This document shows positions 16,642 to 24,361 of a stretch of DNA of 64,000 nt, piece after piece (positions within the stretch are counted from its first letter, which is position 1; each line of letters starts with the position of its first letter). A program made the translations under genes and the position numbers. The stretch is from contig CACYZF010000006.1 of NCBI GenBank assembly GCA_902778895.1, positions 269,154-333,153 on the forward strand, given 5' to 3'. The stretch comes from an uncultured bacterium (GTDB lineage: Bacteria > Verrucomicrobiota > Lentisphaeria > Victivallales > UBA1829). The notes beneath the pieces are model-generated. The model worked only from the letters and a program-made list of their open reading frames with translations. It made no database searches and was not told the DNA's origin.

Positions 16642-16757
16642 AGGTCCGTGTCGCCGCATCCGGAATGAGCTTCCCGGGAACAGAAGGTCAATTCCCGGTT
16701 CGATCGTTTCCCAATGGGTGAGACGGAAGACTGCGAATGCGGACGACATCGAACCAA
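16596..16757 (-). ncRNA. Predicted sigma-54-dependent small RNA, divergent from glutamine synthetase
   Basis: A roughly 162-nt non-coding transcript is predicted between a minus-strand -24/-12 promoter and a strong terminator. Counting 12 bases from the GC of the promoter puts the first base at about 16757, two bases before the sequence GGTTCGAT. That octamer pairs perfectly with ATCGAACC (16748-16755 with 16697-16704 on the plus strand), giving a 5' stem. A second hairpin has a 7-bp stem, CCGGGAA/TTCCCGG (16674-16680 with 16692-16698), and the third is the terminator. Stems one and two share two bases, so they may be partly alternative. No open reading frame in the segment looks real. The RNA would be made when nitrogen is short, if the promoter works as predicted. 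Known RNAs (6S, SRP, RNase P, tmRNA) were considered and do not fit. Confidence 0.55.
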
Positions 16758-16765
16758 CTTGGATT

Positions 16766-16783
16766 GGAGCATATCGCGTGCCA
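16766..16783 (-). promoter_or_regulatory. Sigma-54 (-24/-12) promoter of the predicted small RNA
   Basis: The minus strand reads TGGCACGCGATATGCTCC. It has the required GG and GC dinucleotides ten bases apart and differs from the glutamine-synthetase promoter at 17037-17052 only at one spacer base in the core. It points away from glutamine synthetase toward the terminator at 16596-16641. Confidence 0.65.
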
Positions 16784-16863
16784 GAAACGCCGGAAAACCG
16801 CGTGGACGGAGATGTCCGTTGATGAAATGTGGAAAGAAAGACGAAAAAAGGATGGTTGCGCCA

Positions 16864-16892
16864 CTGGAAATCCTGTAAAAGAGGGGTATATT
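16864..16892 (+). promoter_or_regulatory. Possible second, sigma-70-type promoter for glutamine synthetase
   Basis: CTGGAA and TATATT with 17-base spacing. The -10 box is the form found repeatedly in this window; the -35 box is weak. It would give a leader of about 200 bases. Confidence 0.3.
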
Positions 16893-16988
16893 ATTATGAT
16901 ATGTCCGCGGTTTCTGCCGAAAAAGCATACCGTTTCGATGTCCGGGAGGCGCATTTTATTTACAGAAAATGTGAAGTCGACCGGAAAG

Positions 16989-17005
16989 TTTACGTTTTGT
17001 GTAAA
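16989..17005 (+). promoter_or_regulatory. Candidate enhancer-binding site upstream of the sigma-54 promoter
   Basis: TTTACGTTTTGTGTAAA, an inverted repeat (TTTAC / GTAAA), ends 31 bases before the -24 box. Its first 13 bases recur exactly, in the same orientation relative to transcription, upstream of the PII/AmtB sigma-54 promoter. An NtrC-like activator site is the natural reading but this is inference. Confidence 0.45.
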
Positions 17006-17036
17006 GCCGGAATCCGGTGTTTGCCTGAAACAAAGT

Positions 17037-17052
17037 TGGCACGGGATATGCT
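17037..17052 (+). promoter_or_regulatory. Sigma-54 (-24/-12) promoter of glutamine synthetase III
   Basis: TGGCACGGGATATGCT fits the sigma-54 consensus TGGCACG-N4-TTGCW with one mismatch and correct GG-N10-GC spacing. The predicted start near 17063 leaves a 33-base leader that contains the AAGGAG ribosome-binding site (17081-17086). Confidence 0.7.
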
Positions 17053-17095
17053 TCAAAGCGACAGACAACCTCAACAACCCAAGGAGTTGGACAGT

Positions 17096-19231
17096 ATGAG
17101 CTATCTGAACAGGATCAACGCGATCAACGCAGTCGCAGAGTTCCCCGCAATGGAACCCGCGCCCGCAGCCCCCATCGAACCCGATCACAATTACGCGGAA
17201 GACGTCTTCGACGCCGCCTCCATGCGCGAGTACCTGCCGAAGGACATCTGCAGCAAGCTGCTCGCCACCATCGAGACCGGCGCGCCGCTGGACGTGCAGA
17301 TCGCCGCCGACGTGGCCCACGCCATGAAGAAATGGGCCATGGAACGCGGTGCCACGCACTACACGCATTGGTTCCAGCCGCTGACCGGATCGACCGCAGA
17401 AAAACATGACGCCTTCCTCGAGATCAAGGACGGCAAGCCCATCCAGTCCTTCTCCGGCAAGAACCTGATCGTCGGCGAACCGGACGCATCCAGCTTCCCG
17501 TCGGGCGGCATCCGTTCGACGTTCGAGGCGCGCGGCTATACCGCCTGGGATCCGACCAGCCCGGCGTTCATCAAGCGCCACGGCAACGGCGCCACGCTGT
17601 GCATCCCGACCGCGTTCTGCGCGTATACCGGTGAAGCGCTCGACAAGAAGACCCCGCTGCTGCGTTCCATGCAGGCGCTCTCCGTCGCCACGAAGCGCCT
17701 CATGAAGTGCTTCAACCTGCCCGAGGAAAAGGTCGAGATCACGCTCGGCGCGGAACAGGAATACTTCCTGATCGACAAGCATTTCTACCTCATGCGCCCG
17801 GACCTCGTCCAGACCGGCCGCACCGTGTTCGGCGCGCCCCCGGCGAAGCACCAGCAGCTTGAGGACCACTATTTCGGCTCAATCAAACTGCGCGTGTTGA
17901 ACTTCATGACCGAAGTCGAAAACGAACTCTGGAAGCTCGGCATCCCGGCGAAGACGCGCCACAACGAAGTCGCGCCCGCCCAGTTCGAGCTCGCGCCGAT
18001 GTTCGAAGAAGTCAACCTTGCGTGCGACCACAACATGCTCATCATGGAAGTGCTCCGCCAGGTCGCCGGCCGCTACGGATTCGTCTGCCTGCTCCATGAA
18101 AAGCCGTTCGCGGGCGTGAACGGTTCCGGCAAGCATAACAACTGGGCCGTCTCCTACGGCAAGACGAACCTGCTCAATCCGGGCAGCGATCCGCGCCAGA
18201 ACGCCATCTTCCTGACCGTGCTCTGCGCAATCATTGAAGCCATCGACAAGCATGCCGACCTCCTCCGCGCCACCGTGACCGGAGCCGGCAACGACCACCG
18301 TCTCGGCGCGAACGAAGCGCCGCCGGCCGTCATCTCCATGTATCTCGGCGACCAGCTCGCGGACGTGATAGACCAGCTCGAGCACAACGAGGTCAAGACC
18401 AGCCGCAGCGCCGGCGCCATGCGCATCGGCGTCGACACGCTCCCGCCGCTCCCGAAGGACGCCACTGACCGCAACCGCACCAGCCCGTTCGCGTTCACCG
18501 GAAACAAGTTCGAATTCCGTGCACCCGGCTCCAGCCAGTCCTGCGCCGGTCCGAACACCGTCCTGAACGTGATCATCTCCGAAGCGTTCGAGCGTATCGC
18601 CTCCGTGCTGGAAAAGCTCCCGAAGAAGGAATTCCACGACGGCCTGCAGAAGGAACTCCGCAAGATCATCCGCACGCACAAGCGCATCATCTTCAACGGC
18701 GACGGCTATGCCGACAACTGGCTGAAGGAAGCCGCGAAGCGCGGCCTTCCGAACGCCAAGACCACTATGGACGCGCTCCGCTGCCTCACCGCCCCCGCCA
18801 ACGTGAAGATGTTCGAGAAGTACCACGTCTACACGAAGCGCGAGCTTGAGTCCCGCTACGAAGTCTTCCTCGAGGATTATCATCGCAGAATCCATATCGA
18901 GGGCGAAGTCGCCCTTGAGATCGCCACGAGCATGATCTATCCCGCCGTCGCGCAGGAGTATGCCAAGCTCGCCGCCGCGGCCGTCACGGGCAAGTCCGCC
19001 GGACTGAAGACCGGCGTGAAGGCGTTGTCCGTTTCCGCTTCCGAACTCGGCGCGAAGCTCGATGAGCTCAAGGCTAAGACCGACGCTCTCCGCAAGGCGC
19101 TCGGCGGACTCCACGAGGAGATCCTCGCCGCGATGGCCGATCTGCGCGTGACCGTCGACTCGATCGAAAAGAACGTCGCGGACGAAAGCTGGCCGCTGCC
19201 GAAGTACCGCGAAATGCTTTTCGTGTACTGA
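17096..19231 (+). CDS. glnN: Type III glutamine synthetase
   Basis: A 711-residue enzyme, matching the length of GSIII (about 700-730) rather than GSI (about 470). It makes glutamine from glutamate, ammonia and ATP in the cytoplasm. GSIII signatures are visible: NGSGKHNNWAVSYG (ATP/glutamate loop), NRTSPFAFTGNKFEFR and APGSSQSCAGPNT. The ATG at 17096 is chosen because AAGGAG lies nine bases upstream and a sigma-54 promoter directly precedes it; an in-frame extension to 16829 would overlap that promoter and encode unrelated basic sequence. Regulation by nitrogen through sigma-54 is strongly suggested. The gene has its own terminator and is divergent from a predicted small RNA. Confidence 0.95.
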   Translation: MSYLNRINAINAVAEFPAMEPAPAAPIEPDHNYAEDVFDAASMREYLPKDICSKLLATIETGAPLDVQIAADVAHAMKKWAMERGATHYTHWFQPLTGSTAEKHDAFLEIKDGKPIQSFSGKNLIVGEPDASSFPSGGIRSTFEARGYTAWDPTSPAFIKRHGNGATLCIPTAFCAYTGEALDKKTPLLRSMQALSVATKRLMKCFNLPEEKVEITLGAEQEYFLIDKHFYLMRPDLVQTGRTVFGAPPAKHQQLEDHYFGSIKLRVLNFMTEVENELWKLGIPAKTRHNEVAPAQFELAPMFEEVNLACDHNMLIMEVLRQVAGRYGFVCLLHEKPFAGVNGSGKHNNWAVSYGKTNLLNPGSDPRQNAIFLTVLCAIIEAIDKHADLLRATVTGAGNDHRLGANEAPPAVISMYLGDQLADVIDQLEHNEVKTSRSAGAMRIGVDTLPPLPKDATDRNRTSPFAFTGNKFEFRAPGSSQSCAGPNTVLNVIISEAFERIASVLEKLPKKEFHDGLQKELRKIIRTHKRIIFNGDGYADNWLKEAAKRGLPNAKTTMDALRCLTAPANVKMFEKYHVYTKRELESRYEVFLEDYHRRIHIEGEVALEIATSMIYPAVAQEYAKLAAAAVTGKSAGLKTGVKALSVSASELGAKLDELKAKTDALRKALGGLHEEILAAMADLRVTVDSIEKNVADESWPLPKYREMLFVY

Positions 19232-19264
19232 TCGCAAGTCCTTTCAGTTCAAAAAAGAACATTT

Positions 19265-19310
19265 CCCCCGGTCGCCCACGCAATTCGGACGGCCGGGGTT
19301 TTCTTTTCTT
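19265..19310 (+). terminator. Rho-independent terminator after glnN
   Basis: CCCCGG and CCGGGG arms with further inner pairing are followed by TTTTCTTTTCTT, about 35 bases after the glnN stop codon. Confidence 0.75.
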
Positions 19311-19376
19311 CATCAAAAAATGTGAGTAAGAATCAAAAAAATTTAGAAAAATAATCGTTCAAACCGCCAAACTGGT

Positions 19377-19404
19377 TTGCATTTTTCATTTGGCGTGGTA
19401 TATT
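19377..19404 (+). promoter_or_regulatory. Promoter of the GspC-like gene
   Basis: TTGCAT and TATATT separated by 16 bases, 47 bases before the start codon at 19451. Confidence 0.5.
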
Positions 19405-19450
19405 GAAGCAGGAACCAAACAGAACCGCCCCTCCCAAGGAGTCCTCCGCT

Positions 19451-20392
19451 ATGAAATTTATGCTGATCGCTCTGAACGTCATTCTTGTCGCAGCTGTCGC
19501 TCATCTCGCCTGGACGTATTCGTCCGAGCCGCTTGAGTTTGCCTCGGCGTCGAAAAAATTCTCGCCCGCCAAGCTGGAACGGAAAAGAGCAGCTGCGACC
19601 GTGAAGCAAGTGGAGAAGAATCCGCTGGATTCCCCCGAAGTGACGGAACAGAAGATCGCCTCCGTGCTGGAACATAATATATTTAAAACGGAGCGCGTGC
19701 CCGAGGCGCCCGCGAACAAGAATGCCCAGCGGAACAATCAGCAGATCCGCGCGGACATGAGCCTGGTCGGTACGTATGTCATCGGCGATTCCCTCGGTGC
19801 GATCATTCTCCAGCGGCTTCAGGGCAACTCCCAGCAGCAGCTGAAGGCGCTTCAGCAGAAAGAATACGAGCAGTACGCGCTGTCTTCGAGCCGCGTGACC
19901 GATCCGAAAAAGAAAGCGGCGGCCGCGGCGGAAGCGGAGGAAGCCGGCGAAGAAGTGAAAGAGACGAAGGCAGGCGAAACGGATAAGGATCCCAAGCAGA
20001 TCGTCATCGTCGGCGGAAGCCCCTCGATCTCCGCGAACAACGTGTTCCGGCAGCACCTGAAAGTCGGCGACACCACCGTGAACGGCTACAAGCTCGAAGA
20101 AGTGACCCGCACATCCGCCGTGCTGACTAAGAACAACGAACGGATCGAGCTTACCCTGCTTACTCCGTCCGAAGCCGGCAACGTGACCCGTCAGACGCGC
20201 AACAACAATCAGAACAATCAGAACAAGAACAATAACAACAATAATCAGAACAACAATAACAACAATAACCGGAACCAGCAGAACAATAACAACCGGAACA
20301 ATAACAACAATAACGCCCGGAACAACCAGAACAACAATAACAACCGGAACAATAACAACAACCGGAACAATAACAACCGCGACTGGTTCTGA
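19451..20392 (+). CDS. GspC-like protein with Asn-rich C-terminal tail
   Basis: A 313-residue protein with one N-terminal membrane helix (FMLIALNVILVAAVAHLAW) followed by a periplasmic region. The segment 'VTEQKIASVLEHNIFKTERVPE' and then 'DMSLVGTYVIGDSLGAIIL', 'VGDTTVNGYKLEEVTRTSAVL' resembles the HR domain of type II secretion protein GspC or the related pilus protein PilP; I favour GspC-like. A charged Ala/Lys/Glu spacer lies at about residues 150-180. From about residue 250 to the end the protein is almost only Asn with some Gln and Arg. The DNA there is an in-frame AAC/AAT-rich simple repeat. AAGGAG precedes the ATG by ten bases. No other secretion gene lies next to it. Confidence 0.6.
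   Translation: MKFMLIALNVILVAAVAHLAWTYSSEPLEFASASKKFSPAKLERKRAAATVKQVEKNPLDSPEVTEQKIASVLEHNIFKTERVPEAPANKNAQRNNQQIRADMSLVGTYVIGDSLGAIILQRLQGNSQQQLKALQQKEYEQYALSSSRVTDPKKKAAAAAEAEEAGEEVKETKAGETDKDPKQIVIVGGSPSISANNVFRQHLKVGDTTVNGYKLEEVTRTSAVLTKNNERIELTLLTPSEAGNVTRQTRNNNQNNQNKNNNNNNQNNNNNNNRNQQNNNNRNNNNNNARNNQNNNNNRNNNNNRNNNNRDWF
20204..20388 (+). repeat. In-frame AAC/AAT simple-sequence tract
   Basis: Imperfect tandem runs of AAC and AAT codons, interrupted by CAG and CGG, encode the Asn-rich tail of the GspC-like protein. Because the unit is three bases, length changes would keep the reading frame. Confidence 0.85.
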
Positions 20393-20417
20393 TTCCGAAG
20401 TCTCCTTCAGCGTTTCC

Positions 20418-20470
20418 GCCGGAGAACACATGCGGGATTCCGCTGAAAGGTTCTCCGGCTTTTTCTTTTC
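20418..20470 (+). terminator. Rho-independent terminator after the GspC-like gene
   Basis: Perfect 10-bp arms GCCGGAGAAC and GTTCTCCGGC are followed by TTTTTCTTTTC. An additional inverted pair (TCAGCG/CGCTGA) interleaves with it. Confidence 0.8.
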
Positions 20471-20494
20471 TCTTTGTCCTCCCATCCTCCCTCC

Positions 20495-21925
20495 ATGAAA
20501 CTCCGCTTCCTGATATTCCTGATCGTTTCGACCATATTCGCCTTTCTTCTGGCGAAACACGACGTGACGCATGTCGGGATCGAGACGTCGCGGTATTCGA
20601 CGGTCGAATCCGTACTGGAACGCGGCACGTTCGCGATCGACGACAGCTTTTTTACAACGCCGGACAAGTGCGAGCGCAACGGGCATTTCTACGGGGATAA
20701 ACCGCCTCTTCTGACGTTCTGTGCGATCGCGTGGGGGCGCGTGCTGAAGTGTTTCGGCGTGCGCTATCTGGACGGGGATTATTACCGCGCGGTCTACCTC
20801 ACGGGCGTATTGACGTTCCTTCTGTCCTGCTTCACCGGATGGTTTTTCTACCTCGGATTGCGGCGTCGTCCGCGGATGCCGGAAGGATACCGGATCGCGA
20901 TGTCCGTGCTGTCGGTTGCTTCCACGCTTGTGCTCTCCTACGCCGTGACGCTGAACAACCAGACGGTGTGCGCGGCTGTGCTGATGGGGCTGATCCTGCT
21001 GCTGGAACGTTGCGAGGAGACGGGCCTGACGCGTCTGCGCGCGTTCATGGCGGGCGTTATGACCGGACTGATCCTGAATCTGGAATTTGTGACCGGCGGC
21101 GTGCTGGGAATCGCGGTGTTCGTGTTCGTCCTGACCTTGGTTTCGCCCCGGCGGATCGAAAATGCCCTGATGTATGCGGTCGGCGCGGGCCTGCTGGTCC
21201 TGTCCGAGGCGGGGATGAACATGGTCTCCTACGGTTCGCCGCTTCCGCTGTATCTCTTCACGCATAAACCGTCGTTCACGGAGAAAAACTACCTGACCTA
21301 CGCGTTCAACATCCTGTTCGGGTTCGAGGGGTTCTTCCTGTACATGCCCGCGCTGCTTTTCGCCGGATTCGCGTGCGCCTCGGAACGCATGCGCCGCGAC
21401 CGGGTGTTCGTGTACATGATGGCCTCGACCGCCGCCGCGATCTTCCTTTATATCATCGGCACCTCGGATTTTGGCGGCTGGTGCTACGGATATCGGTTCC
21501 TGATCCCGTTCGCGCCCGTGCTCCTGTACTATGTCGTGATCTGGTTCGGGCGTCCGCGTCCGCGCCTGAAACGATGGAAGATGTTCCGTCTGGCGCTTTT
21601 GTGGGGCGTGGTGTTCGCCGTCGTCGGCGTGATGAACCCGTGGAACGCCGGATACGAAGGATCGAGCACGCCGAAAAACGCCCTTCCGAACCATTTCAAA
21701 AACGGTTTCCTCTCCAATGCGTTCGTGTTCTGCTGGCAGACCTCGCCGGACTCCGCGCTTACGCAGTTCTTCATGGATCGCGTCTACGGGCGCGAATACG
21801 CCATGCTGTATCTCCTGATGGAGCTGAACAACCGCAACGACCATGACGGGCTCCGGCGTGTCATGGAACAGCTCCGGGAGATGGATGAAGCGGCGGGGAG
21901 GACAAGTCCTCCACAGCAGCAGTAG
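20495..21925 (+). CDS. GT-C type multi-pass membrane protein (putative glycosyltransferase)
   Basis: A 476-residue integral membrane protein with about nine to ten hydrophobic segments. After the first helix (FLIFLIVSTIFAFLLA) comes a periplasmic loop with 'RYSTVESVLERGTFAIDD' and 'GHFYGDKPPLLTF'. The 'DKPP' block after the first helix is typical of lipid-phosphate-sugar-dependent (PMT/ArnT-like, GT39/GT83-related) transferases, but no specific substrate can be named. The ATG at 20495 is chosen over a TTG at 20474. The last residues (GRTSPPQQQ) are encoded by a dispersed two-hairpin repeat that begins inside the gene, so the natural C-terminus was probably altered by that element. Confidence 0.6.
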   Translation: MKLRFLIFLIVSTIFAFLLAKHDVTHVGIETSRYSTVESVLERGTFAIDDSFFTTPDKCERNGHFYGDKPPLLTFCAIAWGRVLKCFGVRYLDGDYYRAVYLTGVLTFLLSCFTGWFFYLGLRRRPRMPEGYRIAMSVLSVASTLVLSYAVTLNNQTVCAAVLMGLILLLERCEETGLTRLRAFMAGVMTGLILNLEFVTGGVLGIAVFVFVLTLVSPRRIENALMYAVGAGLLVLSEAGMNMVSYGSPLPLYLFTHKPSFTEKNYLTYAFNILFGFEGFFLYMPALLFAGFACASERMRRDRVFVYMMASTAAAIFLYIIGTSDFGGWCYGYRFLIPFAPVLLYYVVIWFGRPRPRLKRWKMFRLALLWGVVFAVVGVMNPWNAGYEGSSTPKNALPNHFKNGFLSNAFVFCWQTSPDSALTQFFMDRVYGREYAMLYLLMELNNRNDHDGLRRVMEQLREMDEAAGRTSPPQQQ

Positions 21926-21952
21926 TGCTCTCAGCTTCGCTTGAGCACGGGG
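21897..21952 (+). repeat. Dispersed two-hairpin repeat, copy 1
   Basis: GGAGGAC-AA-GTCCTCC, then AC, an 11-base link, then GTGCTC ... GAGCAC followed by GGGG. It has the same order of elements as the copies at 43760 and 55154. It overlaps the last nine codons of the membrane-protein gene. Confidence 0.65.
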
Positions 21953-22066
21953 AGGTCAAAGGTGACGATTGATTCGGAAAACGTGCCGGAATAAAACGGA
22001 ATCCGAATCTGACGTCATGCGCCGGAAAATGAGCGTAAGAAGGACACGCACGGGCATGTTTTTTTC

Positions 22067-22095
22067 TTGAAAAAACAGGGGGCAAGGTGTATATT
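22067..22095 (+). promoter_or_regulatory. Promoter of the lysS-purO-uvrD operon
   Basis: TTGAAA and TATATT separated by 17 bases, 42 bases before the lysS start codon. Confidence 0.65.
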
Positions 22096-22137
22096 ATATT
22101 TTCCGCTAATTCCCATCTTTTGACGAAGGAAACGACC

Positions 22138-23637
22138 ATGTCCGACGAAATCATCTCCGCAGAAGCCGAGCAGAAACAGCTCGACGATATTTTCTCCCAG
22201 CGCAAGGCGAAAGCCGAAGAACTCCGTGCCGCGGGCATCGCCCCGTACGGCGTCTTCGTGGACAACATCATCCCGACGACCGAAGCCCGCGCGAAATACG
22301 TGCCGGACGTGGAGAACACCGAACTCGTGACCGTCGCGGGCCGCATCATGACGTTCCGCGTGATGGGCAAGGCGACGTTCCTGCACATCAAGGACCAGCA
22401 CGGCAGCCTCCAGCTGTACGCCCAGCGCGACCTGCTCGGCGAAGAGGAATACAAGCGCTTCAAACGCCTCGATCCGGGCGACATTATCGCCGCATCCGGC
22501 CACATGTTCGTGACGAAGACCGGCGAGATCACGCTGAAGATGCATTCCTACACGATGCTGTCGAAGTCCCTGCGCCCGCTGCCGGAGAAATTCCACGGCC
22601 TGACCGATATGGAACAGCGCTACCGTCAGCGTTATCTCGACCTCATCATGAACGACGAAAGCCGTTCCCTCTTCTTCAAGCGCATCCAGATCATCCGCGA
22701 GATCCGCAACTTCCTGGAATCGCGCGGATTCATGGAGGTCGAAACCCCGATGCTCCAGTACATCCCCGGCGGCGCCGCCGCCACGCCGTTCAAGACGCAC
22801 TACAACGCGCTTGACTGCGACATGTTCATGCGCATCGCGCCGGAACTCTACCTGAAGCGCCTTCTGGTCGGCGGATTCGAGAAGGTGTACGAGCTGAACC
22901 GCAACTTCCGCAACGAGGGCATCGACCGCCGTCACAACCCCGAATTCACCATGATCGAGATCTATCAGGCGTTCGGCAACTGCGAGACCATGATGGAGCT
23001 CATCGAGAGCATGGTCACGAGCATCGCGCAGAAGGTGTTCGGCACGCTTCAGATCAAGCTCCCCGGCGACAAGGTCATCAACCTGGAACGCCCGTGGCGG
23101 CGCGCCCCGTACCGCGACCTCATCCGCGAGCGCACGGGCCGTCAGGACTGGTTCGAGCTCCCCCGCGAAGAGAAGTACAAGCTCGCGAAGGAACTCGGCG
23201 CGCAGGTCATGCCCGACTGGACCGACCTCGAGATCACGCACGAAATCTATGAAAAGCTGATCGAGCACACGCTCATCCAGCCGACTTTCGTGACGCGTCT
23301 GCCCGCCGAACTCGTCCCGCTCGCCAAGAAGTGCGCCGACGATCCCGAAAGCGTGGATGTGTACGAGCTTGAAATCAACGGACAGGAGATATCCCCCGGC
23401 TATTCCGAGCTCAACGACCCGATTGACCAGCGCAAGCGCTTCATGGAACAGGTCACGCTGTCCGGCAAGGATCCCGCGCAGGCCGTCGACGAGGACTTCC
23501 TCACCGCGCTCGAATACGGCATGCCTCCGGCAGGCGGCATGGGCATCGGCGTGGACCGCCTCGTGATGCTCCTGACCGGCACGGAATCCATCCGCGACGT
23601 CGTGCTCTTCCCGCAGCTCAAGCCGCGCCAGAACTGA
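22138..23637 (+). CDS. lysS: Lysyl-tRNA synthetase, class II
   Basis: A 499-residue cytoplasmic enzyme that charges tRNA-Lys. An N-terminal OB-fold anticodon-binding domain (VTVAGRIMTFRVMGKATFLHI) is followed by the class II core with motif 2 (RNFRNEGIDRRHNPEF) and motif 3 (GGMGIGVDRLVMLLTG). The length matches bacterial LysRS (about 500). GAAGGA stands seven bases before the ATG at 22138. It is the first gene of a likely operon with purO (69 bases downstream) and the UvrD-like helicase. Confidence 0.97.
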   Translation: MSDEIISAEAEQKQLDDIFSQRKAKAEELRAAGIAPYGVFVDNIIPTTEARAKYVPDVENTELVTVAGRIMTFRVMGKATFLHIKDQHGSLQLYAQRDLLGEEEYKRFKRLDPGDIIAASGHMFVTKTGEITLKMHSYTMLSKSLRPLPEKFHGLTDMEQRYRQRYLDLIMNDESRSLFFKRIQIIREIRNFLESRGFMEVETPMLQYIPGGAAATPFKTHYNALDCDMFMRIAPELYLKRLLVGGFEKVYELNRNFRNEGIDRRHNPEFTMIEIYQAFGNCETMMELIESMVTSIAQKVFGTLQIKLPGDKVINLERPWRRAPYRDLIRERTGRQDWFELPREEKYKLAKELGAQVMPDWTDLEITHEIYEKLIEHTLIQPTFVTRLPAELVPLAKKCADDPESVDVYELEINGQEISPGYSELNDPIDQRKRFMEQVTLSGKDPAQAVDEDFLTALEYGMPPAGGMGIGVDRLVMLLTGTESIRDVVLFPQLKPRQN

Positions 23638-23706
23638 ACCCGTTTCTCCTCACGCATTTCCCAATTTGTTTGATAACCTTTTTCAAAGTCTGAAAGGACA
23701 ACGACC

Positions 23707-24342
23707 ATGTATCTCGGACGAATCGTCTGCGCCGGCATGACCCGCGACGGCAAACCCTGTGCGGCCTACCGCGTCTCCTCCCGTTCCTTCCCGAACCGCA
23801 GCGCCAAGCTCATTACCGGCAAGATCGCCATCCTGCCGCGCGCGGGCTTCGAAAGCGACCTGGCGAAGAACCCCTACATCGCCTACAACTGCATCCGCCT
23901 CTCCGGCGCGGTCGCCCTCGCCACGAACGGCTCCCAGACCGACCCGATCATTGAGAAGATCTCCATGGGCGTGCCGCTGCGCGACGCGTTCGCGTCCTGC
24001 CTGCTCGCGATGGACTATGAAAAAGACCAGCTGAACACTCCCCGTGTGGCGGCCGCCGTCGACGCCAAGGCCGGCAAGCTCGTGCTCGGCATCGTCCGCT
24101 GCGACGCCATCCTGGTGCGCGAATATCCCTGCGTCCCCGGCGAACTCCGTTTCGTCTCCACCTACACGCTCGACCATCCGTGCGGCGACAACGTGGACGA
24201 CAAGTTCGACGCGGCCGACGCCCCGGCGATCTGCTCCTATGTGATCGGCGGCGGCCGTTTCGCCGAATTCGAAAACGCCGTGACCGCGGCGTCCGCGGTC
24301 TGGGACGGTCTCACGTTCCAGCTGGCGGCGCAGGACGCGTAA
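23707..24342 (+). CDS. purO: IMP cyclohydrolase, archaeal PurO type
   Basis: A 211-residue protein that starts MYLGRIVCAGMTRDGKP and contains 'AAYRVSSRSFPNRSAK' at residues 19-34, the hallmark of the archaeal IMP cyclohydrolase PurO. The reaction closes the purine ring of FAICAR to IMP, the last step of de novo purine synthesis. Bacteria usually use the cyclohydrolase domain of bifunctional PurH, which has no similarity, so a PurO here is notable, although it is known in scattered bacterial lineages. Whether this genome also has PurH cannot be seen. AAAGGA precedes the ATG. It sits between lysS and the helicase gene in one transcription unit. Confidence 0.85.
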   Translation: MYLGRIVCAGMTRDGKPCAAYRVSSRSFPNRSAKLITGKIAILPRAGFESDLAKNPYIAYNCIRLSGAVALATNGSQTDPIIEKISMGVPLRDAFASCLLAMDYEKDQLNTPRVAAAVDAKAGKLVLGIVRCDAILVREYPCVPGELRFVSTYTLDHPCGDNVDDKFDAADAPAICSYVIGGGRFAEFENAVTAASAVWDGLTFQLAAQDA

Positions 24343-24361
24343 GTCATAAGGAATCCCGTCC

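Noticed and set aside
16690..16705. tRNA T-loop-like sequence GGTTCGATC
   Set aside because: The flanking bases do not form a T-stem, acceptor or anticodon arm. The bases pair instead with ATCGAACC as part of the predicted small RNA.
16554..16928. 124-codon open frame on the minus strand
   Set aside because: It crosses both the predicted small-RNA promoter and the terminator hairpin, has no ribosome-binding site and shows no recognisable features.
16829..17095. 89-residue N-terminal extension of glutamine synthetase
   Set aside because: It would translate through the sigma-54 promoter and enhancer-like site; an excellent ribosome-binding site precedes the ATG at 17096 and the family length fits that start.
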